Of a stretch of 64,000 bases of DNA, positions 38,750-48,533 are shown in pieces. Below the pieces are notes generated by a model. That model was not told the DNA's origin, did no database searches, and was given only the letters and a program-made list of their open reading frames with translations. The translations under genes were made by a program, and so were the position numbers. The stretch is from Roseiarcus sp963726105 (GTDB lineage: Bacteria; Pseudomonadota; Alphaproteobacteria; Rhizobiales; Beijerinckiaceae), in contig CAVSBJ010000025.1 of NCBI GenBank assembly GCA_963726105.1, positions 1 to 64,000 of the forward strand, read 5' to 3'. Numbering within the stretch: the stretch's first letter is position 1; every line of letters starts with the position of its first letter.

Positions 38750-40112
38750 GTGGAAACCGGTTCGCAAGCGGCTTCGCGCGCTCAGTCGGCTGGCGCGAAG
38801 GTTCCAGCGACCTTGCGCGATCCCGGCGCGATCCGCCTGTGGATCGCCGTCGTGCTCACGGGGATCAGCGCCGGTCTCGGCGCCGCCCTTCTGACGCTGT
38901 TGTTCAAAGCGGCGCAGGGGCTCGCCTGGGGCGCGAGCGAGCCTTCAGCCCTCCTCGAGGCGGCGCGACAGGCGAGCCCCCGGCGCCACGTCGAGTTGCT
39001 GGTCGGCGCGGGGCTTCTGACCGGCCTCGGCCAATGGCTGCTCACTCGGCTCGCCAGCGGCAACGGCATCGACATCACCGCCGCGATCTGGTTTCAGGCC
39101 GGGCGCATGCCTTTCTGGCGAACGCTGGGCAGCGCGGTGTTGTCGATTGTCATCGTCGGCATGGGCGCTCCGCTCGGTCGCGAGGGTGGCCCGAAGCAGG
39201 CCGGGGCGGTGTTCGGCAACCTGTTCTCGAGCCTGCAGAAACTGTCGGATGAAGAGCGCCGCCTGGTGGTTGCGATCGGCGCGGGGGCCGGGATGGCGGC
39301 CGTCTATAGCGTGCCGCTGGGCGGCGCGATCTTCGCGCTCGAAGTGCTGCGGGGAACGCTCGCGCTGCGACTGGTGCTGCCCGCGCTCGCCGCGGCGCTC
39401 ATCGCCGTGAAGGTGGCGAGCGTCGTCGTGCCCAACCAGCCCGTCTACAACGTTCCCGTCTATCCCATCGCCCCCGACATTTATTTGTGGGCCGCGGTTG
39501 CGTCGCCGGTGATCGGCCTATGGTCGGTGGCCTTTGTCCGTGCGGTTGCGTGGGCCGATCGCGTTCACCCCTCGGACTGGCGCCGGTTCATCGCACCGCC
39601 TCTCGTCTTTCTCCTCGTTGGGCTCCTGTCGGTCTCATATCCCGAGCTGCTCGGCAACGGACAGGCGGTCGTTCCAGCTCCTGTTCCTGCATCCGCTGGC
39701 GCCGCTGACGCTTGGGCTTCTCGTGCTGCTTCGACCGCTGGCGACGGTCACGTCCATGGCGAGCGGGGCGCCCGGGGGCCTGTTCACGCCCTCGCTCGCC
39801 GCGGGCGCGCTCGCGGGCGCCGCGCTGGGCGAGCTCTGGCTCCAGATTCATCCCGGAGGCGAAATCGGTCTTTTCGCGCTTCTGGGCGCCGGCGCGATGC
39901 TGGCGGCCTCGACCCAGGGACCCGTCTCATCGCTGGTCCTGATGATGGAACTGACCGGCCAGGCGCGCGCCTTCGCCCTGCCGATGCTGACGGCGATCAT
40001 CATCGCCACCGCGACCGCGCGCCTGATCGAGTGGCGCTCGATCTATGAGGCGCGGCTCACCGACGAGGAGGTGGCCGAGCGCTTGCAGGCCCGTGAACCC
40101 ACGGGGGAGTGA
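38750..40112 (+). CDS. ClC-family chloride channel/antiporter, frame broken by one indel
   Basis: About 453 aa when joined. ClC selectivity motifs are present: GMGAPLGREGGPKQAGA, YSVPLGGAIFALEV and, after the break, SGAPGGLFTPSLAAGALAG. The first frame drifts out of homology near 39675, and the conserved C-terminal helices continue in the next frame, consistent with one extra C in the run at 39671-39677. GTG start at 38750. No CBS domains. Converges on chaB. Confidence 0.85.
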
Positions 40113-40119
40113 GCGCAGC

Positions 40120-40329
40120 TCAGCGCTTCTCCACCCACGCGTCGCCAACCTTCTCATACGCGCGCTTCACCGCCGTCCAGGCGATGCGGAAAGCGGCTTC
40201 CTCCTGGCGGGGATCGTGCGCGTGGGCGGCGTATGCGTGGTTGAATGCTTCGCGAAAAATGTCCTGGGCGCGCTCAGGGAGATGCGCTCGGACCGACGGG
40301 GGCAGATCGGCGTTCACGTCATAGGGCAT
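40120..40329 (-). CDS. ChaB family protein
   Basis: 69-aa ChaB-domain protein (MPYDVNADLPPSVRAHLPER... FNHAYAAH ... AWTAVKRAYEKVGDAWV). The family was named as a regulator of cation transport in E. coli; its role is not established in alphaproteobacteria. Confidence 0.9.
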   Translation of the reverse strand: MPYDVNADLPPSVRAHLPERAQDIFREAFNHAYAAHAHDPRQEEAAFRIAWTAVKRAYEKVGDAWVEKR

Positions 40330-40395
40330 GGCCGCCTCGTTCGCGTTTCAGGCATGTCGCCGGCTCGGCGGATGCGGCCCACAAGGGCGCGCCGA

Positions 40396-40617
40396 TCACG
40401 CGATAATATCCGGCGTCAGCTGATCTTCGAGCCGCGCCACCTTATCGCGCAACAGAAGCTTGCGCTTCTTCAGCCGCTGCAATTGCAATTGGTCGGGCTG
40501 GCCAGCGTTTCGGAGGGCCTCGATCGCCGCGTCGAGGTCGCGGTGCTCCTCGCGCAGCCGCTCGATTTGCGCGGCCAGCGCGGCCTGTTCCTCCGGCGTG
40601 AGCCCCGTATCGTCCAT
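40396..40617 (-). CDS. DUF465/YdcH family small helical protein
   Basis: 73-aa coiled-coil-forming protein ending in the DUF465 core LKKRKLLLRDKVARLE. Function unknown. Divergent from a second DUF465 gene 280 nt away. Confidence 0.85.
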   Translation of the reverse strand: MDDTGLTPEEQAALAAQIERLREEHRDLDAAIEALRNAGQPDQLQLQRLKKRKLLLRDKVARLEDQLTPDIIA

Positions 40618-40897
40618 CTCGCGCCATTCTACGCCAGCCGTTCGGAGCCCTCAACGGCGCCAGTGCGGGGCCGCGGCGCCACGGACCCATGCGCGCTTTC
40701 CGCACCGGCGGCGTCCTCTCGCCCAAACCTAACCTCTTGCTCCGCTGTTCAGTTAAAAATGCGTGAAGCTAGCGAATCATCCCCCCAAAATGTCGGGGCA
40801 TCGTCGGGCGAAATCACAATTCGCCACCATTTTGCCGCTTGCGCGCGGCGCAGGATATGTCACAATTTGGTCGTTAAAAACATGAGGGAGCTGTCCC

Positions 40898-41086
40898 ATG
40901 TCGATTGATTCGCATCTCAGCGAACTGGTGCGTCGTCACCAGGCCATTGAAGAAGCGATCCTCGCCGAAACCAACCATCCGGCGTCAGACGACACCAAGG
41001 TCCACGAACTCAAGCGTAAAAAACTCCACCTCAAGGACGAAATCGAAAAGCTCAAGCAGCAAATGGAACCTGCGTCCGCGCACTGA
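40898..41086 (+). CDS. DUF465/YdcH family small helical protein
   Basis: 62 aa, MSIDSHLSELVRRHQAIEEA... LKRKKLHLKDEIEKLKQQM, the canonical DUF465 pattern and length. GAGGGAGC ribosome-binding site before the ATG. The AT-rich sequence from 40735 to 40890 likely carries its promoter. Confidence 0.92.
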   Translation: MSIDSHLSELVRRHQAIEEAILAETNHPASDDTKVHELKRKKLHLKDEIEKLKQQMEPASAH

Positions 41087-41109
41087 GGCGGCGACGGAAA
41101 CGATTACCG

Positions 41110-42234
41110 TCAGAGCGGCGCGGCCAGAGCGTCGCGCCACTCCTCGATAATTGCTGCGTCACGCTCCCGGTCCAGACGTTCCGGCGCCAGGCGCGAGAGT
41201 TCCTCCCGGGAAGTCAGTCGCGCCAGCGCCCACACGGCTGCTCCGCGGACGAGCGGGCTGTCGTCGTCCAATCGCTCCGTCGCGCTCTCGGCGAGAGAGC
41301 GATCGTTCGAGTTCCCCATCGCGATCAGCACATTGCGCACGAAGCGGGCCCGACCGATCCGCTTGATCGGGCCGCCAGCGAAAAGGGACCGGAACGACGC
41401 ATCGTCGAGGCGGGCGAGTTCGGCCAGGGGCGGCGCGTCGAGATCCGCGCGCGCCGCGAGTTTCGCTTCCCGTCCTTGGCTCGCGAACTTGTTCCACGGG
41501 CAGACGGCCAGGCAGTCGTCGCATCCGTAGATGCGATTGCCGATCGCGGGCCGAAGCTCCCGCGGAATTGGGCCCTGATGCTCGATCGTGAGGTAGGAAA
41601 TGCAGCGCCGCGCGTCGAGCTGATAAGGCGCGGGGAATGCGCCCGTCGGACACACGTCGAGGCAGGCGCGGCATTGGCCGCAATGGTCCGATTCCGGCCG
41701 GTCGGGCGGCAGCTCGAGATTCGTGAGGATCGCGCCCAGGAACAGCCAGGAGCCGAAATCGCGCGACACCAGGTTGGTGTGCTTGCCTTGCCAGCCGAGT
41801 CCCGCGCGTGCGGCCAGCGGCTTTTCGAGCAGCGGCGCCGTGTCGACGAAGACCTTGACGTCCGCCTCGTCCGGCTGCGCCGCGGCGACCAGGAAAGCGG
41901 CCAGTGCCTTGAGCTTGCCCTTGATGACATCGTGATAGTCGCGATGGCGCGCATAGACGGAAATGACCCCGGTCTCGGGGCGGGAGGGCGCCGCCATCGG
42001 GTCCGCCTCGGGCCCGTAATTGAGGCCGAGCATGACGATGCTCTTGGCTTCGGCCATGAGCTTGCGCGGATCGGTCCGCCGCTCGAAGGTCTCGGCCATC
42101 CAGGCCATGTCGCCGTGCGCGCCCCCGGCGAGCCAGCCCGCCAGACGCTCGCGCGCCTCCGCCGGCGGCTCGGCGGAGGTGACGCGGCAGGCGTCGAAGC
42201 CGAGCACGCTGGCGCGTTCGCGCAAGCGCGTCAG
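41110..42234 (-). CDS. queG: Epoxyqueuosine reductase
   Basis: About 374 aa. Cobalamin-dependent iron-sulfur enzyme that finishes queuosine in tRNA. Two 4Fe-4S motifs: CGQCRACLDVCP and CDDCLAVCPWNKFA. HEAT-like C-terminus (LVRGAAVWALARL). No ATG lies near the conserved N-terminus; a CTG at 42234 overlapping the GST stop, or the TTG at 42225, is the probable start. It needs cobalamin, which the cluster at 51-64 kb would make. Confidence 0.93.
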   Translation of the reverse strand: MTRLRERASVLGFDACRVTSAEPPAEARERLAGWLAGGAHGDMAWMAETFERRTDPRKLMAEAKSIVMLGLNYGPEADPMAAPSRPETGVISVYARHRDYHDVIKGKLKALAAFLVAAAQPDEADVKVFVDTAPLLEKPLAARAGLGWQGKHTNLVSRDFGSWLFLGAILTNLELPPDRPESDHCGQCRACLDVCPTGAFPAPYQLDARRCISYLTIEHQGPIPRELRPAIGNRIYGCDDCLAVCPWNKFASQGREAKLAARADLDAPPLAELARLDDASFRSLFAGGPIKRIGRARFVRNVLIAMGNSNDRSLAESATERLDDDSPLVRGAAVWALARLTSREELSRLAPERLDRERDAAIIEEWRDALAAPL

Positions 42235-42923
42235 AAGTCGAGATCGGCGTAGGCGACGCTTGGAATCATCCCCGGCAGGCGCTCGGCCAGAAGCGGGCGG
42301 AACGAGGGACGCGACTTCATTCGCGCGTACCAGATCTTGGCGGTTTCGCTCTCGTCCCACGGCGCGTCGCCCAAATAATCAATGCACGACAGATGTGCGG
42401 CCGCCGCGAGGTCGGCATAGGACATCCGGTCGCCCGCCAGCCAGTTGCGGCCTCCGATCAGGTGGCCGATGTAGCGCAGATGATAGCGCAAATTGGAGCG
42501 CGCCGCGCGCACCGCCTCCATGTCCGGGCCGCCGCCGCCTTGCGCCATGCTCATAAAGCGCTTGTAGACCTTCTCTCGCACAAGCCATTGACTGGCTTCG
42601 TTAAACAGCTTGACGTTAAACCAGTGCACGAGCCGGCGCGTTTCGGCTCGCGCCAGGGGATCCTGGGGCATCAGCCGGCGATCGCCGAGAGCCAGGCCTC
42701 GCGTCTCGTCAAGATATTCGGCGATCACCTCCGATCCCGACAGACCCGCCGTTTCGTCGTCGAGCATGACCGGCGTCGCGCCCTCGGGCGCCATCAACAG
42801 GAATTCGCGCCGCCGATCCCACGCTCTTTCTTCAACCAGGCGAGGCTCGATCCCCATCTCCCCAAGCACGAGGCGGATGAAGCGGGAATGGGGGCAAAAG
42901 GGGTGATGGTAAAGCGTGATCAT
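42231..42923 (-). CDS. Glutathione S-transferase
   Basis: 230-aa GST. Thioredoxin-fold N-terminus MITLYHHPFCPHSRFIRLVL, TPVMLDDETAGLSGSEVIAEYL glutathione-binding segment, and a helical C-terminal domain (LAGDRMSYADLAAAAHLSCI). The start is the ATG at 42923. Overlaps queG by 4 nt. Confidence 0.92.
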   Translation of the reverse strand: MITLYHHPFCPHSRFIRLVLGEMGIEPRLVEERAWDRRREFLLMAPEGATPVMLDDETAGLSGSEVIAEYLDETRGLALGDRRLMPQDPLARAETRRLVHWFNVKLFNEASQWLVREKVYKRFMSMAQGGGGPDMEAVRAARSNLRYHLRYIGHLIGGRNWLAGDRMSYADLAAAAHLSCIDYLGDAPWDESETAKIWYARMKSRPSFRPLLAERLPGMIPSVAYADLDF

Positions 42924-43153
42924 TCGGGCCCGGTTGCGAACGGCAAGAAACGGGAGTTGCGGCCGCGTCCGCCGGATTTCATCGTCCGACTCCATCAAAT
43001 GCGGCGCTGCGGGTTAACCGATGGTTAACCGGGCCACGGCGCGAGCCTCTCATTTTGCGGCTCGGGGACAGCCATCCGACGCCACATGCGGTGCCTCACC
43101 CGCCCGCGCCGACTCATGCTAAGCGGGCGCACGCTTCCCCGAGCCTCGCCCCG

Positions 43154-46068
43154 ATGACCCCGCAAGACTTCATTCGCAAGTGGAAGCCCGTGGCGCTGAC
43201 CGAGCGCGCCGCCGCGCACGAGCATTTCATCGATCTGTGCCGGCTGTTCGACCACCCGACTCCCATCGAGGATGACCCGGTCGGCGACCACTTCACTTTC
43301 GAAAAGGGCGCGCCGAAGACCGGCGGCGGCGAAGGCTGGGTGGACGTCTGGAAGAAGGGCTATTTCGCCTGGGAATACAAGAAGAAGAAGCGCGATCTCG
43401 GCAAGGCGCTGGAGCAACTGACCCGCTACGCGGCGGCGCTCGAAAATCCGCCGCTGCACGTGGCCTGCGACACGCATATTTTCCGCATCGAAACCCGCTG
43501 GACCAACGAAGTCCCTGCGATTTATGAGTTCGAACTCGACGACCTCGACGACCCGCTAAACCTCGCCCATCTTCGCGCCGTCTTCCACAACCCGGATGAA
43601 CTGCGCTCGCACCGCACGCGCGCCAGGCTGACAAAGGAGGCGGCGGACAAGTTCCAGTCTGATTTCGGACTCGTTGCAGCATCGCAATCCCGACCGCGAG
43701 GCGGTGGCGCATTTCGTCAATCAGCTCGTCTTCTGCTTCTTCGCCGACGGCGTGAAGCTGCTGCCAAACGGCCTGTGGAAAAAGCTGTTGCAGGCGGCCG
43801 AGCGCAAGCCCGGTCAGGCCAGGGCGTTCCTGACCCGCCTCTTCGACGACATGGCGAAAGGCGGCGACTTTGACCTTGAGAACATTCTCGAATTCAACGG
43901 CGGCCTGTTCGATGGCCGCCCGCCGCTGGCGCTTGAACAGACGGAAATCAGCCTCATGTTCGCCGCCGCCAGCCTCGACTGGAGCCTGATTGATCCGACA
44001 ATCTTCGGCACCTTGTTCGAGCGCTTCCTCGATCCCGACAAGCGGGCGCAGATCGGCGCCCACTACACCGACCCCGACAAGATCGACGATGATCGTCGAG
44101 CCGGTCGTGTTGCGGCCTTTGCGCGCCGAGTGGGAGATTGCGAAGGCCAGGATCGAGGCGATCATGGCGCCTGCGCTCGAGGGCTCTGGCATTGGCGGCA
44201 AGGGCGTGAGCGCGGCAATCCAGAAAAAGTTCGAGTCCGCCCGCGTGAAAGCGGAAATCGAGCGCGACGCTTTTATCAACCGGCTTTGCGCCCTGCGTAT
44301 TCTCGATCCGGCCTGCGGCTCAGGCAACTTCCTCTATCTCGCTCTGCAGGGCGTGAAGGATATCGAATGGCGCGCCATCCTCGATTGCGAGGCCCTCGGG
44401 CTCGGCATGGCCGTGCCGCGCGTCGGCCCGGAAATCCTGCATGGGATCGAGATCAACCCGTTCGCGGCCGAGCTTGCGCGCACGACGATCTGGATCGGCG
44501 ACATCCAGTGGCGGGTTGGCAGGGCGATTGCCCACCATCCGCGCCCGATCCTGCGCAAGCTCAATTCGATCGAATGCCGGGACGCGCTGCTCGCGCCGGA
44601 CGGCAAGGGCGGTTTCGTCGAAGCTCAATGGCCGGAGGCCGATGTCATTATCGGCAACCCGCCGTTTTTGGGCGACCGCAAGATGATCGCCGGGTTAGGA
44701 GAGAGCATAGTGACCGTGGTCCGGTCGTTATATGGGCAGCGAGTGCCGGGGTCGTCTGATCTTGTCTGTTATTGGCTGCAAAAGGGTCTGGAAGCGATCT
44801 TGAGTTCACCGAGCGAAGCGTGTCGGTTTTGTCGCCACGAACTCGGTTCGTGGAGGGAATAACTTAACTGTGATGAGGCACATCGCAGATGGGGCGACTA
44901 TCTTCGAAGCGTGGAGTGACGAGGGGTGGACGGTGGAGGGAGCCGCTGTCCGAGTTTCCATCGTGTGCTATGCCGAACAGTCAGAACCACTAGCAAGGCT
45001 AGACGGTTCGGTTGTTGGCGCAATCAACGCGGACTTAACCGCGGGCAGCAGTTCGATTTCAGCGCTGCGCCAGGCCGAAAACGCCGAATCATCTTTCATT
45101 GGACCCCAGAAGAACGGTCCATTTGAGATTTCTCGGGCGCTCGCTCTCGAAATGCTCCGGGCACCGTTAAACGCGAACGGCCGGCCGAACAGCGATGTCG
45201 TCCGGCCTTGGGCAAACGGAATCGATATCGTTCGGCGGCCGACAGAAACCTGGGTGATCGACTTCGGTTTGGACATGCCTGAGCACGAGGCAGCACTTTA
45301 TGAAGCGCCTTTCGAGCTTGTCGCAGAAGCGGTGAAACCGACGCGTGTTTATGTTCGCCGATCCTGGCACCGCAACTATTGGTGGCTACATGGCGACCCG
45401 CGTCCGGCTTTGAGGCGGGCGCTCGCAGGGAAGAATCATTTCATCGCAACTTGCATCGTCGCTAAGCACCGTTTGTTCGTCTGGCTGCCTGCGGTGCAAA
45501 TCCCCGAGCATTCGGTCGCGATCATCGCCCGCGACGACGACACAACCTTCGGCATCCTTCATTCCCGTTTCCGCGAAGCGTGGTCGCTGCGGCTCGGGAC
45601 GTCCCTCGAAGATCGCCCCCGCTACACCCCGACCACGACCTTCGAAACCTTCCCCTTCCCGGAGGGCCTGACGCCGAACACCCAGCGGCGGAGTCCGCCG
45701 ACGACCCCCGCGCCCAACGCATCGCGGCGGCGGCGAAAAAGCTCGACGACCTCCGCCGCGCCTGGCTCAACCCGCCCGATCTCGTCGACATCGTTCCCGA
45801 AGTGACGCCGACCGCGGCGCCGGGCGAAGCGCCGCGCCGTTATCCCGACCGCATCCTGCCAAAAAACGCCGAAGCGGCGGTCAAGCTTAAAGAGCGCACG
45901 CTCACCAACCTCTACAACGAGCGCCCGCGCTGGCTTGGCCTCGCCCACGACGCGCTCGACCGCGCCGTCGCCGCGGCTTACGGCTGGCCCGAGGACATTT
46001 CGACCGAGGACGCCCTCGCCCGTCTGCTCGCGCTCAATCTCGAGCGTGCGAGGGTCCAGGAGGGGTAA
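43154..46068 (+). CDS. MmeI-type (type IIG/IIL) restriction-modification enzyme, frame broken by four indels
   Basis: One polypeptide of about 970 aa when joined. N-terminal nuclease domain with Asp64 and E74-Y-K76 (DVWKKGYFAWEYK), matching a D-ExK site. Then a helical spacer, an N6-adenine methyltransferase with RILDPACGSGNFLY and NPPFLGDRK, a target-recognition region, and a C-terminal domain ending at 46068. Homology moves between frames near 43658, 44086, 44810 and 45682, three consistent with one extra base and one with a missing base in CCC. No separate methylase, specificity or phage-defence partner genes flank it. Confidence 0.85.
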
Positions 46069-46500
46069 AGCCGCCCGCCCCGCGGCGTGATGGAGCGGCG
46101 CCGGAAGCGGAAGTTGCGTTCAATCGCGTAAAAATTCATCTGCATTACGACAAATGCCTGCGCACGGACCTGCGCGGGGAGCGTATTTGCGCCATCCGTT
46201 TCTCGTCAGGTCCGGCTCTCGCACGTCATCTCGGCCGTCAAAGGCGGCCCTCTCCCCCATCCCCACAACCCCTAGTCCCCTAATCCGCGCATTGACCCTT
46301 TCCGCTTCCAAGTATTGGCGAGTTTGAATTTTTCGCGCACTCTCCCGGTTGCAGCCAACAAATTCTTGGCTCGTCGACAATTCCTTCGTATACTTTCCCT
46401 GATGGAAGCCCGGACTTTTTGCATCCAGCGGCGAGAGAGGGCGCGAGGCGCGGCGCGTGCGGAACTGCCGGGCGAAATCGAGCCGCGCCATTTCCTGACT
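46069..46500. other. Intergenic stretch, no supported gene
   Basis: Open frames here have no recognisable domain or ribosome-binding site. Repeat copy B follows at 46501. Confidence 0.45.
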
Positions 46501-46612
46501 CCAATCGGCCGTAACCCATTGAAAAGGCTCATTTCGAAAAAATAAACACTAGTAAACGCCAGCAAATTTACTAACGTTTATGATCGTTTCCAGGCGTTTA
46601 AGCGCGTTTATT
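46501..46612 (+). repeat. TAAACGC dispersed repeat, copy B
   Basis: Starts CCAATCGGCCGTAACCCATT, continues GAAAA, AAAAATAAACACTAGTAAAC, AATTTACTAACGTTTA and several GTTTA/GCGTTTA units. Near-identical over its first 70 nt to copy A. Confidence 0.78.
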
Positions 46613-46648
46613 TGAACGGGCCCTGACTCGAACGCGGGTCAGTCGACG

Positions 46649-47290
46649 CTAGCCCAGGATCTCGGCCGACTGGACGCGCCAGACCTCGGCGGCGTTCATC
46701 CGCGCCCAGGCGTCATTGAGCGAGTTGTTGGCGTCGATCGCCCGGCAGGCGTCCTCGATCACGAAGGTGTCGAAGCCCTCGCGCCGCGCGTCCAGCGCCG
46801 AATGGGCGACGCAAAAGTCGGTCGCGAGCCCGCAGGCGAAAACACGCTTCACCCCGCGCGCCTTGAGAAGCGCCGCGAGGCCGGTCGTGGTCTTGCCGTC
46901 GGCCTCGACAAAGGCGGAATAGGAGTCGATCCCCGCGTGCATGCCCTTGCGCAGGATGAGGAAGGCGCGCTCGACGGCGAGGTCGGGATGGAGCGCCGCG
47001 CCGGCCGTGTCCTGCACGCAATGCTCGGGCCACAGGGTCTGGTCGCCGTAATGAAGGCGCTTCGTGTCGAAGGGCTTGGCGCCTTCGTGACTGGCCGCGA
47101 ACGAGGCGTGCGTCCGCGGATGCCAGTCCTGCGTCACGACGACATTGTCGAAACGGGCCGCCAGGCGATTGACGAGCGGAACAATCGTGTCGCCTCCATC
47201 GACCGCCAGCGCCCCGCCAGGCATGAAATCGGCCTGCAGGTCGATCGCGAGAAGGACATCCTGGTCACTGATGGAGATTGCCGGGGCCAT
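46649..47290 (-). CDS. pncA: Nicotinamidase
   Basis: 213-aa hydrolase that returns nicotinamide to NAD synthesis as nicotinic acid. Catalytic Asp in AIDLQADFMPGGAL, metal-site WHPRTHASF, Lys in LRKGMHAGIDSYSAF and nucleophile Cys in GLATDFCVAHSALDA. The ATG at 47290 is chosen because AGGAG lies 9 nt upstream. Confidence 0.97.
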   Translation of the reverse strand: MAPAISISDQDVLLAIDLQADFMPGGALAVDGGDTIVPLVNRLAARFDNVVVTQDWHPRTHASFAASHEGAKPFDTKRLHYGDQTLWPEHCVQDTAGAALHPDLAVERAFLILRKGMHAGIDSYSAFVEADGKTTTGLAALLKARGVKRVFACGLATDFCVAHSALDARREGFDTFVIEDACRAIDANNSLNDAWARMNAAEVWRVQSAEILG

Positions 47291-47304
47291 CGGGATCAAC
47301 TCCT

Positions 47305-47714
47305 CTCACCGCGATGGGCGCGCCCGCCATCGTTCGCGCGCTTCATAGTTCAAAACGACGATCAGCGCGACGACGACGCCCGAGTCGGGGAATGGGAAGT
47401 GGATGAACCAGCATGCTCGGGGTGCGCTTGCGCCTTGCGCGGCGTCCAACTTTACAGCGAGAACCGAATCATGCCTGACCTTGCGCGTTCCGCTTTGCCG
47501 AGGGGCAGGAGGGCGACGCTGATTCCCGCGATGACTTCGTCATTATCAGCCTCGGCGGCGCGCCCGCTTCGGGCAGCATGGATCCATATTCAACACGGTT
47601 CCCTGGGCGTCGAACGCGATCGCGCCGACCAGGGCGCGGATCACACAACTCGAGCGCACGATCCAGCGCGCCGACTTGACGCCGTGCCGGCCCCAGCGCA
47701 TCTGCATGCGTCCG
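47305..47714. other. Intergenic stretch between divergent pncA and lgt
   Basis: About 410 nt without a gene I can support. Short frames on either strand show no family features. It must hold both promoters. Confidence 0.45.
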
Positions 47715-48533
47715 ATGCCAACACTTGTTCTGCCCTTTCCAGCGATCAATCCTGTTCTCGTGCAATGGGGTCCGCTCGCCATCCGCTGGTACGCCCTCGC
47801 CTATATTGCCGGCCTCGTCCTGGGCTGGCTGCTCATTCGCCGAATCGTATCGGACGACCGGTATTGGAATGGGAAAAAGCGTCCGGACGCCGAGAGCATC
47901 GACGATCTGCTGGTCTATTGCGCCTTCGGCGTCATCGTCGGCGGCCGGCTCGGCAATGTGCTGTTCTACGATCCGCAATATTACTTCTCCCATCCGATCG
48001 AGATTTTCAAAGTCTGGGAAGGCGGGATGGCTTTTCACGGCGGGTTGATCGGCGCGCTGATCGGCGTCCTCCTGTTCTGCCGCCGCTACAAAGCGCCAGC
48101 GTGGACCGTGCTTGACCTGTGCTCGCTCGTCGCGCCGATCGGCATCTTCCTTGGCCGCATCGCCAACTTCATCCGCCCCGAGCTGTGGGGTCGCCCGACC
48201 GATGTGCCCTGGGCCGTCGTCTTCCCGGGAACGGATGGCCAGCCACGCCACCCAAGCCAGATTTACGAAGCGCTGCTCGAAGGCCTGCTGGCCTTTGTCA
48301 TCCTTTATATCCTCGCGCAAATGGGCGCTTTGCGCCGTCCGGGGGTCATCACCGGCGTGTTTGCGATCCTTTACGGCGCGGCGCGCATTTTCAGCGAATT
48401 CTTTCGCGAGCCCGATCCGCGCCTTGAAGACCTTGGCCGGGGGCTGACTATGGGGATGGTCCTTTCGCTTCCGCTCATCATCGCAGGCATGGGAATGCTG
48501 GTGTGGAGCTTTCGGCGGGGAATCTCGCCATGA
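47715..48533 (+). CDS. lgt: Prolipoprotein diacylglyceryl transferase
   Basis: 272-aa inner-membrane enzyme that adds diacylglycerol to lipobox Cys (for example Pal). Conserved WYALAYIAGLVLGW, the His-bearing MAFHGGLIGALIGV and GRIANFIRPELWGRPTD are present. The start at MPTLVLPFPAINPV matches family N-termini; an ATG three codons upstream is also possible. Overlaps the next gene by 4 nt. Confidence 0.96.
   Translation: MPTLVLPFPAINPVLVQWGPLAIRWYALAYIAGLVLGWLLIRRIVSDDRYWNGKKRPDAESIDDLLVYCAFGVIVGGRLGNVLFYDPQYYFSHPIEIFKVWEGGMAFHGGLIGALIGVLLFCRRYKAPAWTVLDLCSLVAPIGIFLGRIANFIRPELWGRPTDVPWAVVFPGTDGQPRHPSQIYEALLEGLLAFVILYILAQMGALRRPGVITGVFAILYGAARIFSEFFREPDPRLEDLGRGLTMGMVLSLPLIIAGMGMLVWSFRRGISP

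Noticed and set aside
43154..46068. BREX PglX or DISARM methylase
   Set aside because: The N-terminal D-ExK nuclease and absence of partner genes fit a stand-alone MmeI-type enzyme better.
46120..46565. Minus-strand open frames next to repeat B
   Set aside because: Their shared N-terminus comes from the repeat itself; similar frames arise at repeats A and C.
47546..47782. Minus-strand 78-codon frame between pncA and lgt as a small gene
   Set aside because: No ribosome-binding site or family; it overlaps the start of lgt.
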